NCBI GenBank assembly: GCA_013397795.1
Contig: VZTJ01001636.1
Location: forward strand, 124,181-188,180
Length of the DNA stretch: 64,000 nucleotides
Source of the DNA: Orthonyx spaldingii
Taxonomy: Eukaryota; Chordata; Aves; Passeriformes; Orthonychidae
Direction of reading: 5' to 3'
Of this stretch, positions 47,636 to 60,990 are shown in pieces. Both the position numbers and the translations under genes were made by a program. A model generated the notes under the pieces. That model did not search any database, had not been told where the DNA came from, and saw nothing but the letters and a program-made list of their open reading frames with translations. Each line of letters opens with the position of its first letter. The stretch's first letter is position 1.

Positions 47636-47672
47636 AATTATAATGAGAATACATAATATTCTCATTATAATT
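47636..47672. repeat. Perfect 16-bp inverted repeat with 5-nt loop
   Basis: AATTATAATGAGAATA at 47636-47651 is the exact reverse complement of TATTCTCATTATAATT at 47657-47672. The loop is CATAA. The arms are AT-rich (2 G/C per arm), so a DNA cruciform or weak RNA hairpin is possible. It may be the remnant of a palindromic or terminal-inverted-repeat element. Confidence 0.9.
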
Positions 47673-50189
47673 TAGGCATAAGTAACAGAAATGTAATTCA
47701 AATGCTTTATTTTTATGTGTATTTTATGAGAGAAATTCAGTTAATAGATCTTTTTCTAGAAAAAATACTTCTAATAGAAGAACAGAACTCTGTAAGTAAC
47801 ATTCCAGTCCTTTTTGAAATTTAGTTCAAGATGGAGGTTGTTCAAAATAATATTAATTATTGGCAGTGGCACTGCTCATATCTAAAGAACAGACTATTCT
47901 TGGTGATAATGAATTTCACATTTGTGTGTTCCAGAGACCTGCAACATTTTCTTAAAGGACACAATGCAACTGGAATTTTCAATCTGCTGTGTTTCAGATA
48001 ATTCAAAAGAGATATGACAACAAAATTGAAGCATGACTTTGTTTAGCTTAACCTTGTGTTTTGTTTTATTTTATAAATTACCCAAATCATCTTGATTTTA
48101 AAATTGAAGAGGAAAATCTTTCCAGATATTACTTGTTTAATCAAATTTTGTTGATTCCACATACTTTAGTGCATATTTTAATGGCTAAATGTGAAAGATT
48201 ATCAATCACCAAGTACAGAGGTGTCTGTGACTGTATTATTTAATACTAGATATTTTTCTGAAAACTGTACATCACTGTTCATTTTGTGTGTGATGGTGCT
48301 GCTGGAGGAGATATGAAGCAAAGTTATGGACAAAATAAACAAAAGAAAAAACCCCAAACAACCAAAAACCCCAACCAAAAGAACCACAACTCTTTAGAGA
48401 CTGGATAAATAGTAAGAAACATGTTTAATACAACTAATTTATAGATGAATGTGGTGCCAAGCTAGAATACATTAACAAGGTAAGGCTGCAGGGTCTCTAG
48501 GTAAGATAATATATTGCTTTCATTAAAAAGCAATCTGCATGGACCATATCCACTAACACTGGAAACTCTGCAGCTGTCACCTTTATCAGGGGAACAAGAG
48601 CAAGCCACTACATTTTAATCACTGGAGTTTGTCAGGAACGAAAAACAGCCAGCTTCCCACAAATCAACAGACATGTATCCTGATAAGGAGAGTGAATTGG
48701 AAAAGGACAGCTACACCCCACACTACACCACCTATTCTGGAGTGATCAAAGCACTGTAATTGTAGCAGATAAATCTACTGAATTAGGCTCTGGGATGAAA
48801 CACCCGTCTTTTCACAAAACAAACGCATGTTTACTTGAGTCATCTGTGACATATTTCATTTTTTAGTTTGAATATTCCCAGTACTTGCCACAAAATCAAC
48901 AAGAAAAGAAAAATAGGATGCCTGTACCCAAAATGTAGTGGCATTTTTTCCAAAATCTCTTTCCTGGTCATTCCACAGTAACTAATATCTGAACTGCTGT
49001 TCCTAGGGTATTCTTTTGCATTGCTCTGACAACAGAATTAAACATGGTTATTTATTAATACTCGTAGCCTTTGAATTTTTCATATCTGATATACATGAGA
49101 GCTGATACTGTTTTTCTCTGGTAGATAATTATTCTTCAAAGAGAAAGCACTAAGGAATTGAAAGGGGCAATGCTTGGGACAAGAAGAACTTGAATATTCT
49201 TGTAGAAGACATATTATGAGAATCAAATTTTAGCCTCTAGTGCAATCATAGTTATATGACAGCTTTATTTTAGGCACTGAAAGCAGATGTGACCCCTGTA
49301 ATGGATAATACAGCAAGGATTTCCTGTAATGAAAGAAGTATTAAATAAAGACTTTAATGGGAAATTTTTTTGTCCAAAGGAAACAAGAAAGTCTACTTGT
49401 TTGTGAAGGGATGACTATAACTTTTTAAGGCAGGGAGGGACTGATAGACAAAAATTAATTTTTTTTATATGAACAAACATAGTAAAAGAAAATTACTTTT
49501 TTTAAGGAGAGTTATTTTGATTTCCAAGATCTTGGGAGTACTCATTAAAATGGGTTTAATGTGACAGAGGGGTCTTTAAAAAAGGAGTTATTCTACTACT
49601 GCGCGTGCAAGGCTTGGAGGGAATGAGATATATTAGTTTCTTAGGATTTACAGTTCTGAACTCCCCACTATGTACTAAATTTGGTAGAATTAGCCCTTTT
49701 CTGTGAGCTGGTATGATCGTTCCAGGCAGTCCAGATAAGACACCTTAGCTTAAACAGTTAATTACCATTTGTACCTGAAGCTCGAGATCTTAATCAGCAG
49801 TGAGAGGGAAATAAAATAAATACTGCCTCAGTAGTAAGGTACCAGTATCAGTACTAATCTTGAAAAGTACAATGCACCAAGAATCATTACTGTGATCTGT
49901 TATGTGCTGCTCATGCTATGTCTTCTTTTTCATAGTATTTCAAATCTTTCCAGCATTCAGAAAATATTCCAAATAAATCAATTAAATATGTGTTATTGGA
50001 ACCCTCCAAGGCAGTTTCATGAATGAGATCCATGCTCCTGTCGCATATTTACATGTAGTCAACAACCACCAAATGTCAAAGCCACAGAAATTAGATTGAG
50101 TTCATAACTAGAAAATTTACTGTGAGGCTGTCCTAAGAACTAAGTGTCAGAGGGATCATCCTGCAGTGAATTCTCCATGAGGACACCCA

Positions 50190-50500
50190 TCCCATCTGCA
50201 GCAATTTAGAAGGCATGTGAAGGCAGGCACCACCAGTTACAGACAGGTCACACAGAGACTCTGGGAAGTGCCTGAGAAGTTGTGCGGGACACGTATCCAA
50301 GCCTCCATCAGAAGCCTTGGACATGGGCGGTGTGACTTCCACAGGCACTCTGACAAGGTGTGGGGTCTGTGGCTGTGGGTTTGCTTCTCCCCGTGGCCCG
50401 GGATGGCGTGGGTCCGCTGCTGCAATAAACCAGAGTTCACAGCCCTGTCGGCCGTATCTCTGTGCTGCTTGTAGGCCTGGCCGGCTGTCCATGAGAACAG
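50190..50500 (+). mobile_element. GC-rich LTR-like block (tentative)
   Basis: A GC-rich patch in AT-rich surroundings. It contains GGTTTGCTTCTCCCCGTGGC and then GCTGCTGCAATAAACCAGAG followed by TTCACAGCCCTGTCGGCCGT, which is the order of U3, polyadenylation signal and R/U5 in an avian retroviral LTR. No direct flanking duplication was found by eye and no internal viral genes adjoin. It could equally be a gene-derived or CpG-rich regulatory fragment. Open frames on both strands here are not called genes. Confidence 0.3.
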
Positions 50501-53500
50501 CGAGGGGTGATTACAGCACTCACTGCCGAGCAGGTAGCTAAGAAAACCAGCCCCTGTCACTTTCTCGCTGTTTTTGTTCATGCTGAAAGCTGTGGTATCC
50601 AGGCATCGCCCCCAGCCTTCATACACATAGAGAGAGCTACATGTACGAACACTTTCCCTGCATGCTCTGCTGCCCTGGGGAATCGATTCACAAACACATG
50701 GTTTTCCATGTTTTCACTGAGAGATTTAATTACTTACTTAATTTCAATAGCACAGTCGTTAAATACAGCTTACTGTTACAGAGATGGGGATATCAGAATC
50801 TATTACAATGGGTGTAAGAAGCTCACTAGACAGAAAAGATGTACGTACCCCTGTTTTCAGGCAGTTTAGTTCTATAGTTGATCCCAAAGTACAAGAAAAT
50901 GATGTTGATGAACACTTCTGGAAAACAATAGGGAACTGTGTTTGCATTTCCTAAATTTTCCATATGATTATGTATGAGAGAGAAACAAAAAATCCAGACT
51001 AGATTTTTTTTTATACACTTGCAACCTATTGGTTAGCTGAAAACCAGAAAAGCAAACGTGAAATCAGTTTATTCTGGTGTTTCACCTCTCAAAATCAATT
51101 ATTTTTATCTCCTCTGCATTTCAACAGCCCTTGTAGAGGTAAAAAAATATCCAGAATGGCAGGAAAATCAAAGATTTCTTTTTGGCTATCATTTGCTTCT
51201 GGAATAAAAATTTGGGTCATCCATCATATGGAGAGCTACTAAAATAAAATCACCAATATTCTGTCAATGCTATGAAGGGATTCCCATTGTCTTTCTGTTT
51301 TCTTTTACTTTACAAGAGAAGATCTGAGTATTTCATGTTGATTGCTTGATTGGCTGCACTGGGAGTCTTTAAAAATACTAAAAAAACCAACAGTCTGGTA
51401 CAAATCAAACACAGGCTTCTATCAATCATGAGCCTGGGGTATTATCTGAGGTTTTTACCCAGAAACATGTCATTAAAAGTTGCAGAAATTAATTGGTGCC
51501 ATTGGCTGTAATGGCCTTTCCTGACACAGTTTCTCAAATGTAAAGAAAAATTATGGATAAGGTGAATTCCTCATGGGATTTTTATGGATGTCTGTTTTGT
51601 TCTGTTATTGTTTATTGCAAATGTTATTACTGTGATCTATTGCCCCATCATGTTTTGTCTATACTGCTTATACCATTTTGCAGCCTGCAACACAACTGAG
51701 GGCGTCTGTCACTGACCAAGACAGCACTTATTTTTAAATTCTATATTTTATATATTCCTACAGTGATCTCTAGGTGTTAATTTTGTGTGCTTAAAATTTC
51801 ATACTTAAACAGATCTTGTTCTGATTGAATAAATGTTGCCAATGATCTGCCTAGAAGGACTGTGAATCTTGTCTCAGTGAGTGCATTTGCTGCTGTCTGT
51901 TGCCGGTAGCTGTACAAAGCTGCAGGAGCTACTCATTTGTTTCAATTGTTCTGATTTGCATATCTATGAAGCAGGTCTGTTAGATGACAGCTTTCACTCT
52001 TTTTTTAAAATTTATTGCTTAAAAGACCATCTTCTTGATTACAAGTTATTTTACCCTGAGAGCCAGACTTCCAGAGAGGTAAATATTTTAGGAGCAGAAA
52101 ACTAAGAAATGCAGCCTATGCCTTACCACAGTGCAAAAATAGCAGTAAATTAATCCCCCNCAAAAGATTTAATATTTAATACCAGCAGGTCATCTTAATA
52201 CCATCACTGAAACAAGATTATACAATTACATGCATTTCCAATTACACAATTATATTCCATTTTTCATTCTGGGGCTTGAATTATGTGCTTGTAGGCATTT
52301 GGGACTGTAAGGTTCTCTTAAAACAAACAAACAAACCAATGAACTGCTGTGACTTAAGCTTTAAAACATATTTTTCTTCATTAAATCCTCTCAGAATATT
52401 CTGTGTATAATTCATTGGGTCTTTAGGTTAACCTGTTCAGTGTTTTCTGTAAAATGCTAATAGGTTGTATGTGATACACTCTGTCAATATAACCAAAACT
52501 CAACAAATATAGGCAAAGAGAAAACTTATTGCTGTATTACAATCTCACCAATGCAGGGGTGTTTCCTTTCTCCCACTAGGCTTCAGGCTCATTATACGCA
52601 TGTGGGAAGTGGTGTAAAAGGATCAGCATTGTTAACTATCTGCACAGCCTTCACTCTGTAAAACAGTGATGTTTAGCCTGTCATCTTTCAGTTTTAATCT
52701 CTTTCTGCTATGCACATTAGTAATGTGTTTTCTGCCCATATATTTTGATTCTGCCTGCTGATGCAACACCACTACACTCTCTAGTTCTGGTAATGTCAGT
52801 GTGCAGCTTCCAAACACATGCTTTATCTCTTTGTCACTGTCAGTTTGGTTTTGATTGGATAGTTTCAGATCTGTGCTTTCAGAGTATCTGAATTGATTAT
52901 CCTGTGCTAAAGTTGTAAATCCTTGCAGAGCCCCAGCAAGAGTTCAGTGAAAATAGAAACAATGGGCTGTGCGGTCTCATGGGATCAGTAACAGAAACAC
53001 AGATTTTCTTTCATATGGGTTTTTTGTGATGTGCCTTCTCTTGTCACTGATAGTCTCATTCTACAAGATCAAGGTTTATGCAGTGATGTAGACCAAAGTG
53101 TAGGTCTTTGGTGACCTATTTTACATGTCATTATAATGGCATCCTCATTGTAATAGTCAATTATCCCTATAGTAAAAGTATGACCATTTTTATTTAGACT
53201 TTTGCTATCATTCTCAGGAAAATAAGGTCTGTATTTGAATAACTTTACAGGTTATGGCCTTTCTCACAAAGGCTGTTCCTGCAGGGCAGCATTGTTAGGC
53301 TGGAGATGTTGACAAGTCCCCTTCTGTGATTCTTGGATCAAGGGGAAGGGCTTTCTCTACCCTTCTTTTGTGATTTCCGGGACCACTACTCTACCATCTT
53401 TCTTTCCTCATGTCTATTGTTTCATCCTCATCTCTCCATTATGGGTCATTCATCCCATATCTTTTAATGACCCTCACTGGGGAACTGCTAAGAGCTGTAT

Positions 53501-56500
53501 TTGGTGTCACATCATGTCTTCAGGAGAAGATCAAATCAAAGGAGTCTAAGTGGGAGCTCCCGGTGGCATTGTTCCCATTTGAAATTATTGGTTTTAGGAC
53601 CACAAACACCATCATCCTTTCAGCTAGGTACTTGTGGCACAACACCTTTTAACACTAAAGCAGCCAGGATATGTGTATTTTTGCAGTGCCTGGGAGTTAA
53701 AGCGGTGCTTAAGTCAAGAGATCTTGCCTGCTCTTGTCTGATCACCTTGCAACTCCTTGTGATTTTTCAGGTGCTTATTATGAGTATGATGCTGAAGCCA
53801 TTCAGTGAAGGTGTCACATAGCATGTCAAGTGAAATGACATTTACAGCAAAAGCTGTAAGTAGGCAACACATATTTTTATTTTAAATCAACTAAAGTAAC
53901 TATTCATCACACAATTTAGATTACTTATTATTTTGCAAAGTTGTGATGTATTCTTCAACATCTCACAGAAATGCTACATTTGTTAGACTGTTTTCAACAC
54001 TCGATTCAATTCTCTGTAATTCACACCTAGAAATCTAAACTTATGTCTGAGGTCTCATGACCACTGTGTGTCTTTGTGCTGAAAATAGAAATGAGCTGCA
54101 TGTCAGGTGTCTTACTCATACTTGTTTAATTTCATTGTAAGAGGAATGCTTGGACAGTATTTTGTTTCTTCTTTCTGATTCAGATAAACTTGTACAAAAG
54201 TGCTCAGAAGCAATGTATCAGAAAGTTTGAGTGTCCATGTGAACTGCCTGTACCTAGTATATTCCCTTGGCTGCCAGCTCCCAAGGTGAGACCCTGAGGA
54301 GATGTGAGGAGTGTCCAGAGAGGGTGGACAGTTGTCTGCTACAGTAGTTTCTACAATTCTGCATTACTTTGCCTGTGCCTTACAGGACAAGGAGGCAGGA
54401 TACTCTTACTCCCATTTCCCCCAGGAGCTGATCAAAGGATATATAAGATGGTTACAAGGACACCAGCTTGCTGAAGCTCAGCCATTTCCTCTGCTTCCTA
54501 CCAGCTTCCAGTAGTAGTAACCAACAAGTCTCAGACTAGCATTTCGTAATTATACTCTGTGCACTGCCCTTCTGACAATCATCCTTATAAAGAACAGATA
54601 TAAAAATCATCTTGTCAATGTGTTCTGGGAGTGGAGTTAGGTTTTCTTAGAGAATGTGGTTCTGATTTATTGAACCTGCTGATCACTTCACAAAGTTAAC
54701 AGAGAGAAACCTGTATTTCTATCCAGTCATCCATGTAGTCAGGCTATGAGCCTCTGCGTGAAGATCCTGCAGCACACACGGAGAAGGACTGTTGTGGTTC
54801 CACACACAGAGGTAGTGAGGTGATATGGAGAGGACCTGCTCCTGCTTGCTCACTATTGTAGTTGTGATGTTCTCAGAGTGTAGTCAGGTTCTTTTAAAGC
54901 CCTAGAACAACAGGATCCAGACCAGACCATTTTTCAGAAATGAGCATGGGTTTGGTCCTTAGTTTGTGTAAACTGGCACAGCTGGAACTTGCTTTTCTAG
55001 GGAACTTAGTGGCAATTTAAAACATTTGAGAGGCTAGCTTACCAAGCAAATCAATGAAAAAAGGGACATAGACCATTAAAAATATGTTGATAATAGAGTT
55101 TTATATATATATATTGTGCAGGCTTGTCTTTAATCTTTAAAATTTACATAATTTGTTGTCCCTGAGACTGAACATTAAGTGGTTTTGATATATTTTCAAA
55201 GCTCAGGCACAAAGTCATGCTCCTTTAGAGGCCTTGTGGTTGTTTGTGCTTTTTTGATGTTTGTACCATCGTGCAGACCTGATAAGTAGATGAATGACCG
55301 TGATAAATGTGCATAATGAGAAAGTGATAAGAATTGCAGCATCTGACATGAGTTATGTCTCTGTTGTCCAGAAATGGAGATGCTCTACTTTTATCTTTGC
55401 TCCCTAATTTCTTAATTAGGAAGAAAGCATATTTTCCACCCAGTGCATATATATTTGGCAAGGATGTTGTCCAATAACAAGATATGTCAGCCAATGACTT
55501 TATTAGAGATACTGCTGTACTCTTTTTGCTTAAAAATGTCCCTCTTCCTTGTAGAGCAGGAGACACAGGATGAAGGTTTATGCAGTGATAGATACCAAAA
55601 AATTTAGACATAAAAAAGGAAATGATTAGGGCCCAATCCAGCAAGCATTTGAAAATATGTGTTCATTTTCTCACACATAAGGTCTGATTTAAGTTGCTGG
55701 GATTAGTTTTATGAGTAATGACACACAGATGTATTTTGAAAAACCTTGAGATCAGATTGTAATCTGAGTTACCCAGAAAGTCTGGATCCTGGAAGCCTTA
55801 TAAAGGCAAAATTTCCTTTAATGAGATTTCTTCAACTGATAGGGCACTTTAGAAAAACAACCATAATGTAACCATTGAAACAGTCCTCTAAAATTGAGCC
55901 ACTGCATGCTATTGGAGAATTAGACCTGTGGATTTTTTAAGAAAGTGCAGTCTGCATTCAAGGACCTTACCTTTGCAGAAGTGACTGAGTAGTCTGAATT
56001 AATTTATTCCCGGGACGCTTTCAAGCCAGTGATTGTTCATTGTCTTACATCTCTACTCTGCAAAGATTCACACATTTTCATGTGTTTTCATGCCAAGCAC
56101 TTCCACATTTGTGGAAGCAGACCTTAATGGATTGAACCTACTTGTCTCAAAGTGAGTGGCAAAACTGTTCTCTTGAGTGAGAGGAAGATAAGATTAACAG
56201 CAATAAAGCTATACCAAGCTAAGAAATTCTGCATGCTGTGATCTGCAAAACTGTATTGATTTCAAAACCATAGAAAGGGAAATTTAAATTAATCTCTTCT
56301 GATTATATACTGCACAGTTGTCATAATATAGTATTTCATTCTGCCATTTAATTATTTGCATCACATTTCTGTAATATGAAATTACTCATGCTTAAAAGCT
56401 ACCATGAATATTTGAGAGCAACTATCTGACATAACTGCAAAGCCTATAGTGCATATGTTTTTGTTTTGCTTGTATCAAAAGCCAAAGCTCATAAAATATC

Positions 56501-57144
56501 AGCAATACTTCATGCAACAAAGAGGAGAGATACATTTTGTGCAGGGTGTTTATTTAGATTTCTTGGTTTCCTTTCAAGCCAAGATTTGTTTACTAGAGGC
56601 ATTACAATTTAGTGAGACAAATTAGGCTAAACTTTTTATCTCTGGTGGTTTGCACATGCACTGATTAAACTAGTATTTCTTCTAAAGATTGCCTAGGAAG
56701 ATAAATGAACAAGAGGAGCAATTAGAGTAAGGAAAAACTAAAGATTGGCTGACATGATTTAAGTTTACCTCTAAGGCAGTTTGTCATTTTGTCTCTATAA
56801 TCTCTATCAGAATTGACTAAAACCGTAAACATAAATCATTATACTAATTTATTTCACCACACTGTGGTCTGGGAGCAGAAGATTTCAATTTTTTCAACAG
56901 ACTTTGGGGGATTCAAATATCTTCAGAACTTTTTTAATGTAGTATAGAAACAAGCCAGCCTAAAACATCATTGATTAGTATTTCAGCTTCTTAAAATCTG
57001 ATTTTTTTGTGCTAAGCCAAGAAATGTTCCTATTACTATTGGTAAAATATCTATTAAGAATTCAGAATACATGGGCATGGATTTGATTTTTTAAGTGACT
57101 GGATAAAGCTTAGTGTATGACAAAATGTAGTGCACGGCCATCAG

Positions 57145-57372
57145 TTAATACTTCACACCAGACGAGTTAATAAGCAGCCTTCTCTCCTGAGATGCATCAG
57201 AACGAAGTCTGTAGGACCATGGAATACCTTTGTGGGCGGGAAACCAGTAGATGCCTGAGGACATCCTGAAGTATAAATCTCCATGAGCTGTCACAAGACC
57301 TGTTATAGACTTTCCAAAAATAGAGTCCTGTATATCTTCATTAGGAACTGTGCTAACAGTGTCCGCCTGCAA
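57145..57372 (-). other. Unrecognised protein-like open frame
   Basis: A 75-codon minus-strand frame ending in TAA, with the text ADTVSTVPNEDIQDSIFGKS, then ITGLVTAHGDLYFRMSSGIY and WFPAHKGIPWSYRLRSDASQ. An AG (AAATTGCAG) lies just before GCGGACACT on that strand, so it could be read as a terminal exon, but the polypyrimidine tract is poor. GDLYFRM is faintly like a tectonin beta-propeller blade, which I do not consider evidence of homology. Two more minus frames follow upstream at 57476-57676 and 57784-57987 in different phases. Confidence 0.2.
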
Positions 57373-58360
57373 TTTAATTCAGACGCCACAGTAAAGCAAG
57401 GATTATGTTATGTTGCTCTTGTCAAGTGAAGTATTCCTTATCAGTGACTTTAAGGAACAGATATTCCAGTGCCATTTAGACATCTACATCCAGCTGCCTG
57501 TTTGTGAATAACCTCATTTGGTTCAGTGGAGCTGCTTGTATGTGCTGATGGCAGCGGGGTTGCTGCCTAAATTGTTCCTCTAGAGAAAGTCCCATCAGAG
57601 ATTTTGCCTCCCTCATGCCCGTACTCCCACAGACCCTTGATGACACCACCTGCCAACCGTACCAAATCCGAAGCAAATGAAAGGTTCTTTCTGGCAGAAA
57701 ACGAGGAGAGGAAACATATCTCCAAGTCTGGGAGGGTAGTCTGCAGTATGGTTAAGCATATTTTAAATACTCTGAAAGTATTTCTAAGCCTGGGCTAGGG
57801 GTAGCATTTTCCTACCAAACCCTAATTCAAAAATAGCTAATTTCAGGGTGACCAGAACATCATGAGTCTGATTTCCTACAGATTTGTGTTTCCTGGTTAA
57901 TTTATTTAGCAGTCCAAGAAGGAAAGTATCTGTCACAGTCACTACGGCTGTAGGATTACTTATGGTCTCTGTGCCCCACCTTGGCACCTATTTTCATGAA
58001 ACCTTAAGGAATTCAACTCAACTTCATACCACTCACTCTGCATCTCCTGTAATTCTACGCAATCAAGTGTTCAAATGCTGTTAAAAGGGAATACATAGAT
58101 GAACACAAACATTTACATGATTCCATAAGACATAGGAAAAGCTAAGTGATATCCCATCCTTTCTTGAATCTGTATTCTAGACTAAAGCTTTTACTAATGA
58201 AGTTGTGTGAACATCTCCGAGCACAAAAAAAAACCTGTGGCTCTGTACAGTCAAATTTACACAGAATATATTAGCACATCAAGGGCTTTTCTTTTTAAGA
58301 TTTAATTTCATATATTATTTCCTAAAAGCATGCTTTGAAAGGATAGGTGAGTTTCTTATC

Positions 58361-58362
<2 letters not shown>

Positions 58363-58400
<38 letters not shown>
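58363..58400. repeat. (CA)19 microsatellite
   Basis: Nineteen uninterrupted CA units followed by TACATGCACACA. It is likely polymorphic and able to adopt Z-DNA. Confidence 0.97.
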
Positions 58401-58404
<4 letters not shown>

Positions 58405-59383
58405 TGCACACAAAAAAACCCTGCTGTGATGACTGGGATTGGCTATTCAGGCTGGAACACTAATTTCCATAATTAATGGCAATGTGTGGGAGCAAGAAAC
58501 CACTCATGCCCAAAAATGTCAAAGACTACTAAACTTCTTTAAAATAGTTCTAAAGTTGAGATAAGCATTAAAGACGTAATGAACAAGGATTGGCTCCACT
58601 GTTGGCATGGCCCCAAAGAAAAAGATGTAATTCCAAGGAGCAAATATTTCAGTGCTGTCTCTGCAGGTAAACCAGGCTGAGTGAAAGCCAGAAAAATTCC
58701 TGCTGAGTTGTAAACTCACTCAACAGAGGGAAAAGAGGTGAATAGTGCAAAGCCTTCTGCCTGAACAGGAAAGACATGTTGAGAAAACGCTCATCCCAGC
58801 TTTGAACTCCAGAGGGCAATAGTCCACAGCACGACGGGTATGTAGGTATATGTTCATTTTACAAAAAGAAAGAAAAAAAGAAAAAAAAAGGAAAAGATCA
58901 TTTCCAACAGCAGGACGGGAGCCACACCAACAGACCCACAGCATCGGTGGGTGCAGAATGTACAGCCAGGGTTGCCCGAAGCACAGCTGGTAACAGAGTG
59001 TGGATCTATTCAGAAAAAAAAGGACACTGTCACTCTGAAAATAGTAAAATGGGAGTTCAGTGGCATGCTTGAGGAAAAGCAGGATAGGATACAAGTGAGG
59101 AGAAGATAGGTCATGAAAGCAGGATTGTGTCATTTGGATAAATCCTCATGTGTGTTTACTAACAGCTTTAACGTGAGTGTGGCATGTGTATAAAATCTTA
59201 TGATTATTTATTCTGATTATACTTTTAGAAATTACACTTTTCACACACTAAGAACACAGGAATTCTCACAAGTGTTATCCAAGCTGCAAAAACTCTTACA
59301 CAGCTTTGTTAATGCAACATAATGTTTCATTCTGAACCAGGAAAAAATATCTTAGTACACTATATTATTGAATAATGTAATTC

Positions 59384-59400
59384 TTTTTTTTTTTTTTTTT
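59384..59400. repeat. Poly(T) run
   Basis: Seventeen T residues, possibly an antisense poly(A) tail, but no retroposed body was recognised downstream. Confidence 0.8.
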
Positions 59401-60769
59401 GAAAGATGCATTCGATGGGGCCTATGTTTTTCAAGTAAATCACTCCCACTCTGGCTGTAATTGTCAGTTCCAGAAAGCACTCTCAAGCTTCTCTCTGAAG
59501 GTCACTTCTACCATGGCTTTTGCTGCTGCCTGGAGCCCAAGAGTCATTTTAATTCCTCACCAAGATATTTGCTGCCCACCCTGTCACTACTGGCACTGTG
59601 CCTCTTCTCCCATCATATAGAAGAGGTTTTCTTGCTTTACTCCAGCTCTAAGCAGATGTGACCTCACATGGGAACCACTATAAGTTTAATCATCAATCAG
59701 CAAACAAAACTTGAATAGACAGAAGGTAGATGGAGTGGAAAAAAGGGAGAAAACTGAAGTTACCTATTGGCATGTCATTTTTTTGTGCTTTCATAAGTCA
59801 TATTTTTTTATAAAGAGTATGTAGTGCTTGGTATTACATGCTAACTCCACTTCTCTCCCTGACACTGAGGAAGAGCTATACCTGCCTGCCAAGGCTTTCC
59901 TGGGAAAGAAAAGCACATCAGGAAGCAGTAGGAAATTAGTCAGCCATGCATCACATATTCAGAGATGTGAGGGATGGAAAAGTACTTCACCACACATAGA
60001 TAGTTCTGAATATCTTTTTTTTTTTTTTTAACTATTACCAAATTGATATTGGCCAAATGTTCCTGTTCCTGCAGCTATTTGTTTGCATTCTAAAAATAAC
60101 TCATTATTTGGCTTTATTGTTTTTAGATTTTCCATGATTTGCCTTCCCACAGTAGTTTTCAGAGTGGATACTGTACAGATGCATTTTGTTGTAGTTTTAA
60201 AGGGACAGTGTCGGTGTAAGGTCTATTACCTACCTTTAATGTAAACAGCATCCTCACAGCTGCTCAATGAAGATTTGAGGCTATGTCTGGTTCAGGTTGA
60301 GTATGAGTAAATTTCAAATAAATCTAGGCTTGCAGGCTCTTTCCTTTAGTTGGGTTTACTGTTGCATTCTTTTTAAAACACCTAAATTTTAGTTTTTCTT
60401 TACTTGAACCATCAACTGGAGCAACAGCACAGGTTCCTTGTTATTAATAAGAATAAAATTTTGGATAGAATTACTGACAACACAAAGGGACATTGAGAGA
60501 GGGGATCATATCCAAGATAGAGGTAAATCCCAAATTTACATTTAAGAGTGGGCTCAATGTCCATTTAAAACAGAGGAAGCAAATATTCTCTGTGTGATAA
60601 TTGTGTAGGCTCTGGCTTACAAATTCGCAAGTCAAGCAGGGTTTATAAGAATATGTGATAGCACCTTGAAATTTACAGGTTCATAATTAGTAACTTATAT
60701 CTGGGATCTAAGCAACTCATTCTCTCAATGTTGAGTACTATTCTCCAGCAATTGATTTTGCGGAGAAGA

Positions 60770-60990
60770 TGAAACAAATCTAGCTGGACTTCTGTAAAGC
60801 CTCTGATATCCTCTAACGTGGAAAACCATCCTGTAAGGTAAATGGTATCATAAGAACTGTGAAGTTGGTGATAATTGGCTAAAAATGAGGTGGCAGCAGT
60901 GTCTTTTGAACAGGGCGTTAAACACCTTCTCTAAGGTTACAGGTGGGCTTTCTGAGAAGTCATCATGGGGAACGGTATCACTTTGCACTT
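60770..60990 (+). mobile_element. Possible ancient CR1 reverse transcriptase relic (weak)
   Basis: AGCTGGACTTCTGTAAAGCC, followed by TCTGATATCC, resembles the LDFxKAFD block of CR1 reverse transcriptase. The next 200 nt hold only scattered similarity (GTGAAGTTGGTGATAATTGG). Strong decay or coincidence are both possible. The antisense frame at 60848-61288 has no independent support. Confidence 0.25.

Larger units (their letters stand above)
42291..50130. other. Intergenic sequence, no recognised gene
   Basis: AT-rich. It contains the assembly gap at 44857-44905, an A16 run at 46805-46820 and a perfect inverted repeat at 47636-47672. ORFs at 44016-44412 are in a slightly GC-richer patch without protein resemblance. 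Confidence 0.65.
50501..60769. other. Intergenic sequence, no recognised gene
   Basis: AT-rich. It contains protein-like minus-strand frames at 57145-57987 (noted separately), a CA microsatellite at 58363-58400, an A-rich run near 58861-58895 and a T17 run at 59384-59400. No tRNA, snoRNA or CRISPR-like array was recognised. Confidence 0.6.
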
